From contig NJEK01000067.1 of assembly GCA_002255105.1 (NCBI GenBank), positions 1-10,673 of the forward strand: a stretch of DNA of 10,673 nt, read 5' to 3'. Both the position numbers and the translations under genes were made by a program. The notes beneath the pieces are model-generated. The model searched no databases. It saw nothing but the letters and a program-made list of their open reading frames with translations, and had not been told where the DNA came from. This stretch comes from Candidatus Wolframiiraptor sp. EX4484-121 (GTDB lineage: Archaea > Thermoproteota > Nitrososphaeria_A > Caldarchaeales > Wolframiiraptoraceae). Below are positions 5,671 through 10,673 of the stretch, one piece after another; within the stretch, counting starts at the first letter, position 1, and each line of letters opens with the position of its first letter.

Positions 5671-5828
5671 TCCTATCCCCGACCCCGGTTCGCACCCCTA
5701 TTCAGGCACTCCTCCAAACACTCAATCATCAATCCCTTAAGCCCATCTTATCTAGGAGTATATCTGGGCTACCATATTCCTTTATTCTCATCCATTTTGA
5801 GAGATGCTCAACTCTTAATTTTCGAGAA

Positions 5829-6854
5829 TCAGCATGGAGGCTTTATCGCTAGGTTGATCACGATCTCAGCTATATCGGCCGCGTATTCAGCTATCCTCTT
5901 GAGGCTCTCTAAGATCAGTCTTAACCCGGTTATGGTCTCGACATCGAGCTTAAGCTTAAAGATCTTCTCAACAAGATCCTCCTCCATCCCAACAAGTTCT
6001 TTGATCCTCATGATCGAGTCGTTCGCCTCCTTAATGTCCAACTTATAGAGGGAGTTAACGGCATTTTGATAGATCGTATAGGATTTCTCGGCGATGCTTG
6101 ATATGTTCTTCACCAGACCGCTGTTTATCTTAGAGAGGTTAAGGGATAGAATTATTCCGGCTATCCTCGCCGCGTGGTCCGCTATCCTCTCAATGCTCTT
6201 AATGATCAACCTATAGCCCAAGCATTCACGCGGGCTCGTCAACCCCATCTGCTTCATAACAACCCTATTCTCGACCGCCAGCTTCAGCCCCCTTACCAAG
6301 AAGAGATATAATCTGTCAACCTCATCATCTCTTTGAACGACATCCTTCGCAAGAGACTTATCACGCTCCTTTAGAGATCTTATCGCGTCGAGGCACATGG
6401 AGAGGGTCATCAAGTGGACTCTCCTCAAGGCATCCTTTATTGGGAAGTCCATATAGCCAAGAAAGCATTTGACGACCATCTGATTCGTCGATTCCTCGAT
6501 CGTCTCCAAACCTATGAGCTTGCTTCTCATCACATTCTTTAGATGAGCCTTATACTCATCGACCCTCCTCCCAAACTTAAGCCTAATCACATCATATCCC
6601 GTGAGATAGCAGGCTATAAACTCCCTAACCACCTCCTCGGGAGACTTCGCCGAGACAGCGTTTATCAAAGCCTCCGACGGCTCCTCAGCCCTCTCCCCGG
6701 GAACGAGTAGGAGAGTTTGATCAGGCTGAGGGATGACTTGGATATAGTCGCCAGGCTTTATCCCGACGCCGCTCGCCCATTCCTTTGGAAGCGAGATTAT
6801 GTAGGTTGACCCGCCGGTTAACTGGACTTTCCTCAGCTGGATACCTGGCTTCAT
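5829..6854 (-). CDS. PhoU-domain protein with N-terminal AbrB/SpoVT-like DNA-binding domain
   Basis: Residues about 6-52 form a swapped-hairpin AbrB/MazE-like domain: LRKVQLTGGSTYIISLPKEWASGVGIKPGDYIQVI followed by a final strand QTLLLVPG. After a linker come two three-helix PhoU-like units (about 140-235 and 245-335). Their repeated marks are SIERIADHAARIA (220-232) and SLKRIAEYAADIAE (317-330), the E/D-rich metal-binding helices of PhoU. Archaeal proteins of this layout are generally annotated as phosphate-uptake regulators; PhoU proteins act with Pst transporters or histidine kinases in bacteria. No pst or pho gene is visible here, so the target is unknown. The AbrB domain suggests DNA binding (inference). 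At 341 residues it has the usual length. ATG 6854 is supported by a TATA element about 26 bp upstream, implying a leaderless transcript. Confidence 0.85.
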   Translation of the reverse strand: MKPGIQLRKVQLTGGSTYIISLPKEWASGVGIKPGDYIQVIPQPDQTLLLVPGERAEEPSEALINAVSAKSPEEVVREFIACYLTGYDVIRLKFGRRVDEYKAHLKNVMRSKLIGLETIEESTNQMVVKCFLGYMDFPIKDALRRVHLMTLSMCLDAIRSLKERDKSLAKDVVQRDDEVDRLYLFLVRGLKLAVENRVVMKQMGLTSPRECLGYRLIIKSIERIADHAARIAGIILSLNLSKINSGLVKNISSIAEKSYTIYQNAVNSLYKLDIKEANDSIMRIKELVGMEEDLVEKIFKLKLDVETITGLRLILESLKRIAEYAADIAEIVINLAIKPPC

Positions 6855-6876
6855 TCCGGTAAAGATTCCGCTACAT

Positions 6877-6890
6877 GTTATAAGAATATA
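6877..6890 (-). promoter_or_regulatory. TATA box of the AbrB-PhoU gene
   Basis: On the minus strand TATATTCTTATAAC contains two overlapping TATA-like elements. The one centred near 6881 would start transcription at about 6855, one base before the ATG; the one near 6888 would start at about 6862. Either gives a leaderless or nearly leaderless mRNA. Confidence 0.45.
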
Positions 6891-6944
6891 TCTCCATGAG
6901 ATCGAGTGAGGCGTTGAAGGATTTACTCGCTCAAGGAGAGGGGG

Positions 6945-6954
6945 CGATAAATAG
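6945..6954 (+). promoter_or_regulatory. TATA box of the KH-domain gene
   Basis: CGATAAATAG lies about 45 nt before ATG 6995. With a 26-bp spacing, transcription would begin near 6976, giving a leader of about 19 nt. Confidence 0.4.
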
Positions 6955-6994
6955 TTAATAAGGTTGCTCGAAGACCCTAGAGAGGGTAGGCGTC

Positions 6995-7387
6995 ATGGCG
7001 TTCTTCGCCGTCAACATCCCGCGTGAGAGGGTGGGCGTCTTGATAGGGCCGAAGGGCTCCGTCAAGAGGAGGATAGAGGATGAGCTGGGGGTCAGGTTGA
7101 CGATAGATAGCGAGGGAGGGAGCGTGAGGATAGAGCTCAAAAAGCCCCCAGAGGAGGGCGGAGACCCGGTCGCCCTCTTTAAGGCTAGGGATGTCGTCGA
7201 GGCGATTGGGAGGGGCTTCTCGATCTACGGGGACACCGTGGCGATCATAGGAAGCGAGGAGGATGTGAGAGCCGCGGAAGAAGCCGTGATATCTATAATT
7301 AATGGAGCCCCACACGCCCAAGTCTATAGAAGGCTGAATGAATACGCTAGGATGAGGAAGCTGGGCGGGCTCAGGCCAAGAATCTGA
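6995..7387 (+). CDS. KRR1/Pno1-like KH-domain protein with truncated second KH domain
   Basis: Archaeal homologues of eukaryotic Pno1/Dim2 and KRR1 are RNA-binding proteins with two KH domains, linked to small-subunit rRNA maturation, and are usually about 180 residues long. KH1 is intact here: VNIPRERVGVLIGPKGSVKR with the GPKG loop at residues 18-21, then RLTIDSEGGSVRIE, and DPVALFKARDVVEAIGRGFS (57-76). The protein then jumps directly to IYGDTVAIIGSEEDVRAAEEAV (77-98) and INGAPHAQVYRRL. These are the second half of KH2 and the conserved C-terminal tail. About 50 residues normally present between GRGFS and the (V/I)YGKTVAIIG strand, including the KH2 GxxG loop, are absent with the frame kept. 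Only 130 residues remain. The junction is near 7221-7225. A genuine deletion or an assembly error are both possible. The start follows GAGGGTAGGCGTC and fits the KH1 beginning. Confidence 0.85.
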   Translation: MAFFAVNIPRERVGVLIGPKGSVKRRIEDELGVRLTIDSEGGSVRIELKKPPEEGGDPVALFKARDVVEAIGRGFSIYGDTVAIIGSEEDVRAAEEAVISIINGAPHAQVYRRLNEYARMRKLGGLRPRI

Positions 7388-7390
7388 GAA

Positions 7391-7400
7391 GATTTATAGA
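7391..7400 (+). promoter_or_regulatory. TATA box of the large surface protein gene
   Basis: GATTTATAGA is centred about 28 bp before ATG 7424. This implies a start point near 7421 and a nearly leaderless mRNA. An in-frame ATG at 7400 would lie within the element, so ATG 7424 is the likelier start. Confidence 0.5.
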
Positions 7401-7423
7401 TGCTCTCGGGGAGTTTGTTGGAG

Positions 7424-9946
7424 ATGGGAAAGTTCGAGGCGATCCTCATAATAGTCCTGTTGTCGATCTCTGCGATAAGCCTCACGGATTGCGCGCGTTG
7501 CCAGCCGGTGACATGGGAGTTTGAGGTGAACTTTCTTCCAGCAGAATTCTATATGGGGGAATGGGGAACGCTGCAGATAAACATAACGAATTATGATTGT
7601 CTCGATAAATATAGGAAGAATATCGACCTGCACTTCGATGAGATCTTGCTTGAGGATTTCGAGGCCGTTAAGGGAAGAGCCGAAGACATGAAGGAGAAGG
7701 GGCTCATATGGGGCTATTATCCGGAGATCAAGAGGTCGTGGGGTTTTGGGGGGACGATCTACCATGAAGCAGAACTACACCTAAGTGGCGTGTGCGGGGG
7801 TAGAGCTATAAAGATAATATGGGTCAGGTTCTGGTTCGACTGGTCGAGGGGTGGGGGTAGGGAGGCCGCCGGATTCAAGGTCGACGTGAACAGCGTCTTA
7901 GAAGCATTCGACCCAGTCCAATACATCCTGAACGGGTTTTCCCCAGGGTCTAGCATGATAATATCTGCGAAGGTGTTCATACCCGAATGGATAGAGCCTG
8001 AGGAGAGGTTTAAGAGACCTCACGTCGACATAAGGGTGGACTATCCGAAATGGATACCCTATACCTTCGAGGACTTCCCCGTTGGGGGGCCATTCGAGAT
8101 AAAGCCGTATAGATCCTTCAATCTAACCATAACGGACTTCGATGGAGTCCATAGATTGGGCGGGGCGAAGGTCGTCATAAGGCAATTAATCCACTACTAC
8201 AGGGTCTGGAAGTTTATCACGCCGGAGAACGGAACTATAAGGATATGGAGGTTGCCCGAGGCGAGGCATGATGTTAGGGTTTACTGGAATAGTAGCTACA
8301 GGCAGGAGAAAAATCTGATCTACATCGAGATGCCGACGGCATATGACCTGGCGTCATCGGGAACTATCAGGACGAGCCTATTCAACTTGAGGATAAATCC
8401 TCTCGATAGGAGGGGGAGGCCGCTAATCGGGGCGAAGGTGGTCTTCGATGGGTTTGAGAGGATCGCGGAGAATGGGACGGCAACCTACGACTTAGTCCCG
8501 CAGGGAAACCACACGGCGCAGATATATTGGAAGGGGGTGAAGGTCTTCGATGGATGGCTCTGGGCAGGATATCATCCCACCATATACCCATGGATGACGA
8601 GGCCTGCGAGGATCCACGACTTAAAGCTCCCGGTAGACGACCTGATCATCCAGGCTGTGGATACGGGTGGGGGATGTGTTGGAGCTAACTACACGGTCGC
8701 GGGCCCGAACCCCGAGCTGAGCTTCAAGGATATCTATAGCAGGAATGGAACCCTGATCATCAGCCAGCTCCCCATGGCAAGGTACCACGTTAGGGCCATA
8801 AACTGCTCAAATCTCTTCGGGAGATGTGTTGAGGCTGCGGGGGACTATGAGCCGGGGAATAGGTCGACATTAACCCTGCCGATACACTCCATCAGATTGA
8901 GGATATTGAGCAGCTCGTCAAAGCCCTTGAAGGATGCATACGTCAGGCTTGGACCGGCGCATCTGAGGACGGATGACGATGGCCTAGCATGGTTTGTAGG
9001 GGTCCCGGAGGGGAGATATGAAGTCGAGGTTATGTGGAGGAACTTGACCGTCTATGAAGGGTGGATGGATGTGGCGGGGAGCGTGGAGAAGGACGTTAAG
9101 ACGAAAGTCTACGACATAAGCCTTAGATTCGAGACGAGCTCCGGGAAGAGTTACCCATGCCTCTTAAATTTCACCGCCCCAGCCGGGATAAATGTAACCA
9201 TAGATAGCCCCGTCAAGTCGTTTAGGGCTAAGTATGTTCCTGAGGGGTTATGTGATCTCACAATCTACACGCTTGAGGGGGTGAGGCTTAGAGAGCTTAG
9301 GATGAATTGCTCGGAGATGGCGGGGATGGAGGTGGTCAAGTTACCGATCTCCGATATGAGGTTGAGGGTTGCCTGGAGTGATGGGGAACCCATTAAGGGA
9401 TGTAAGATAGAGGTGGATGATAGAATCCATGGGAAGAGGTTTGAGGGCTTGACGGATGAGAACGGAACCATCACCCTCAAAGACATGATATTCTCAAACT
9501 ACACCATCAAGATAAACTATCCATATACTCCGATCCTGATGAAAATGCTCAACGAGACCTTCAAGGGAGATGAGGTGGCCGTAAGGGTGGAGAGTTGCTG
9601 GCTGAGGGTGAGGGTCGTGGACTTGCTTGGGAGGCCACTTCGTGGCGCGGAGGTCGGCGTACTCTATGGATCGATTCCCATCAAAAAATCGATCACCGGA
9701 GCCGATGGCACGGCATACTTTAGGAGGATTTTGAAGCTTCCGACCTACACGATCCACGTGAAGTACGGATCGAGTGAGAAGAGGGTTTATGCAAGGCCTG
9801 ATGAGAGCGTCGAGGCTAGGATGAATGTTATCGAATTCGGAGATGTGAGAAACCTGCTCAACTACGTCGTGATTGTGGGCGTGATAGCCGCCGTGCTCAT
9901 TATCTCAATCAAGCTAGTCCTATACGTGAAATCAACGTTGAGATGA
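7424..9946 (+). CDS. Large secreted, membrane-anchored surface protein with about seven beta-sandwich-like repeats
   Basis: From ATG 7424 the protein has 840 residues. It opens with a signal peptide (MGKFEAILIIVLLSIS, ending near residue 25) and ends with a membrane anchor (about 810-834, NYVVIVGVIAAVLIISIKLV) and a short basic tail, so the bulk is extracellular. An N-terminal region of about 220 residues is followed by roughly seven repeats of 70-80 residues near 229, 317, 402, 487, 563, 642 and 725. The shared pattern is L-x-x-x-DxxGRPLxGAKVxxxG, then a turn such as ENGTAT, DDDGLAW or ADGTAYF, then a strand ending Y-x-V/I-x-V/I-x-W/Y. This resembles carboxypeptidase-regulatory-like or PEGA-type surface domains. 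About 17 N-x-S/T sequons indicate heavy N-glycosylation. Aromatic residues are frequent. A role in adhesion or as an S-layer component is inference; no enzyme motif was seen. A HEPN gene starts 7 nt after its stop. Confidence 0.8.
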   Translation: MGKFEAILIIVLLSISAISLTDCARCQPVTWEFEVNFLPAEFYMGEWGTLQINITNYDCLDKYRKNIDLHFDEILLEDFEAVKGRAEDMKEKGLIWGYYPEIKRSWGFGGTIYHEAELHLSGVCGGRAIKIIWVRFWFDWSRGGGREAAGFKVDVNSVLEAFDPVQYILNGFSPGSSMIISAKVFIPEWIEPEERFKRPHVDIRVDYPKWIPYTFEDFPVGGPFEIKPYRSFNLTITDFDGVHRLGGAKVVIRQLIHYYRVWKFITPENGTIRIWRLPEARHDVRVYWNSSYRQEKNLIYIEMPTAYDLASSGTIRTSLFNLRINPLDRRGRPLIGAKVVFDGFERIAENGTATYDLVPQGNHTAQIYWKGVKVFDGWLWAGYHPTIYPWMTRPARIHDLKLPVDDLIIQAVDTGGGCVGANYTVAGPNPELSFKDIYSRNGTLIISQLPMARYHVRAINCSNLFGRCVEAAGDYEPGNRSTLTLPIHSIRLRILSSSSKPLKDAYVRLGPAHLRTDDDGLAWFVGVPEGRYEVEVMWRNLTVYEGWMDVAGSVEKDVKTKVYDISLRFETSSGKSYPCLLNFTAPAGINVTIDSPVKSFRAKYVPEGLCDLTIYTLEGVRLRELRMNCSEMAGMEVVKLPISDMRLRVAWSDGEPIKGCKIEVDDRIHGKRFEGLTDENGTITLKDMIFSNYTIKINYPYTPILMKMLNETFKGDEVAVRVESCWLRVRVVDLLGRPLRGAEVGVLYGSIPIKKSITGADGTAYFRRILKLPTYTIHVKYGSSEKRVYARPDESVEARMNVIEFGDVRNLLNYVVIVGVIAAVLIISIKLVLYVKSTLR

Positions 9947-9953
9947 GTTCTCG

Positions 9954-10418
9954 TTGATCGGGAAAGATCTAATAAAGATCAATGGCCATGCTCTATCGGA
10001 TTTGAGCGGGGAATATGTTGCTAAGCTTAAGAGGAGGGCTCTGAGCTTTCTGAAGGAGGCCGAGGATGCCGTCGACCCCGATCTGGCGGCGTTCTTCGCA
10101 GAGCAGTCGATGCAACTACATCTTAAGGCGGTTCTATACGAATTGTTCGGAGAGGTCGTTAGAGGCCATAGATTGAGGGCTCTTCTAGGGCTTTTATCGA
10201 GAGGTTTGGAAAGGAATAGTTATTCTGAATTGGCCGTTAAAGTTCGGGGATTTGTCGACCAACATCGCGGAAAACTCATCCTCGCCGAGGAAGCATATAT
10301 TGGGGGAAGATATGGCGATTTAAGCTATTCTCGAGACGATGTAGGTTCCTTGATAAATGTCGCGAGGGACTTGAAGATACTGTTGGATGAGGTGGTCAAG
10401 GGTGTTAAACTGGGTTAG
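9954..10418 (+). CDS. HEPN-domain protein, probable toxin partner of an MNT nucleotidyltransferase
   Basis: The protein fits the HEPN family (PF05168 type): a first helix LKRRALSFLKEAEDAV (25-40), a second helix DLAAFFAEQSMQLHLKAVLYELFG (43-66), a GHRLRALLGLL segment (71-81) matching H-x-L-x-x-LL, and near the end EEAYIGGRYGDLSYS (112-126), corresponding to the usual YI-x-TRYP motif. Known HEPN/MNT pairs form toxin-antitoxin modules in which HEPN is the RNase or toxin and MNT the antitoxin. RGFVDQH (98-104) fits R-x4-6-H by spacing, but whether it occupies the catalytic position is unclear. Start TTG 9954 is weak; TTG 10002 would also keep the domain. The 3' end overlaps the next gene by 32 nt in another frame, which supports coupled expression. 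Confidence 0.8.
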   Translation: MIGKDLIKINGHALSDLSGEYVAKLKRRALSFLKEAEDAVDPDLAAFFAEQSMQLHLKAVLYELFGEVVRGHRLRALLGLLSRGLERNSYSELAVKVRGFVDQHRGKLILAEEAYIGGRYGDLSYSRDDVGSLINVARDLKILLDEVVKGVKLG

Positions 10419-10673
10419 ATATCGCTTCGAGCACTTGAGGAGGTGGAGGGAGTATGCGTTAAAGGTGGCGAAGGCCGCCAGAGACGTTCTGGGGGATGTG
10501 AGGGTCTATGTGGTTGGAGGGGTTGCGGAGGGGAGGACGACGGTTCTCAGCGACATAGACATCCTAATAGTAGCCGAGAATATTCCCAGAGATAAGAAGA
10601 GGCTATATGTTGAGATCTTGGAAAGGGCGATCGATGCCTATGAACTGCCTTGGGACGCGCCGGTAGAGCTACA
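10387..10673 (+). CDS. MNT-family minimal nucleotidyltransferase, partial at the right edge
   Basis: From ATG 10387 an open frame of about 95 residues runs to the window edge: MRWSRVLNWVRYRFEHLRR, a helix, then VYVVGGVAEGRTTVLSDIDI (40-59) and LIVAENIP. This is the nucleotidyltransferase signature G-[GS]-x(3)-G-x(5)-SD-x-D, with GG where GS is commonest and the catalytic Asp pair at residues 57 and 59. The later PVEL (92-95) is where the third carboxylate strand is expected; the sequence ends there. It overlaps the HEPN gene by 32 nt, as in described HEPN/MNT pairs, where the nucleotidyltransferase neutralises HEPN, in one studied case by AMP addition to a tyrosine. Unlike the degenerate MNT-like protein at 2223, this one keeps its catalytic aspartates. 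Confidence 0.8.
   Translation, partial: MRWSRVLNWVRYRFEHLRRWREYALKVAKAARDVLGDVRVYVVGGVAEGRTTVLSDIDILIVAENIPRDKKRLYVEILERAIDAYELPWDAPVEL

Noticed and set aside
5681..5710. GGTTCGCAC resembling a tRNA T-arm
   Set aside because: The flanking bases (CCCC on both sides) cannot form a T stem and A58 is missing; no acceptor stem is present.
5797..5811. TTGAG-AGATG-CTCAA inverted repeat between the coiled-coil gene and the AbrB-PhoU gene
   Set aside because: A 5-bp stem is weak and is not followed by a convincing T run on either strand; not called as a terminator.
7400..9946. Start of the surface protein at ATG 7400
   Set aside because: This ATG lies within the TATA-like element GATTTATAGA, and ATG 7424 gives a standard signal peptide.

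Overview
The window looks like a chromosomal segment from an archaeon, probably a thermophilic member of the TACK or Bathyarchaeia-like lineages; the phylum cannot be fixed from sequence alone. The reasons are the gene content (a KRR1/Pno1-type KH protein, a PhoU protein with an AbrB domain, a homocitrate-synthase-like enzyme carrying an Lrp-type RAM domain, a COG1751-like pyruvate-kinase C-terminal-domain protein, membrane-anchored winged-helix regulators, a HEPN/MNT pair), heavy use of AGG/AGA arginine and ATA isoleucine codons, and TATA boxes about 26 nt upstream of likely start points with very short or absent leaders. No insertion sequence, integrase, tRNA, rRNA or CRISPR array was seen.

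Layout. Positions 1-1313 (minus) encode a secreted, N-glycosylation-rich coiled-coil protein whose reading frame is broken near 300; its C-terminal part continues in another frame and runs off the left edge. A divergent AT-rich region with a tandem 10-bp repeat separates it from a plus-strand pair: a winged-helix protein with about five membrane segments (1407-2192) and a degenerate nucleotidyltransferase-fold protein (2223-2840). Positions 2841-3247 lack a credible protein gene but contain a well-placed TATA box followed by a compact structured region (2924-3025) closed by a 12-bp helix, interpreted as an unrecognised non-coding RNA.

A minus-strand homocitrate-synthase-like gene (3248-4624) is divergent from a COG1751-like gene (4772-5344), which is followed by a small coiled-coil protein (5368-5670). 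A minus-strand AbrB-PhoU protein (5829-6854) is divergent from a KH-domain protein (6995-7387) that appears to have lost the first half of its second KH domain. Next come a large surface protein with about seven beta-sandwich-like repeats and a C-terminal membrane anchor (7424-9946), a HEPN protein (9954-10418) and an overlapping MNT nucleotidyltransferase cut by the right edge (from 10387).

The genes do not form one pathway. The window mixes core functions (ribosome biogenesis KH protein, amino-acid biosynthesis, PhoU-type regulation) with cell-surface proteins and a toxin-antitoxin-like pair. The points most worth a second look are the structured RNA at 2924-3025, the internal deletion in the KH protein, the frameshift at the left end, and the tandem repeat in the divergent promoter beside the membrane-bound regulator.
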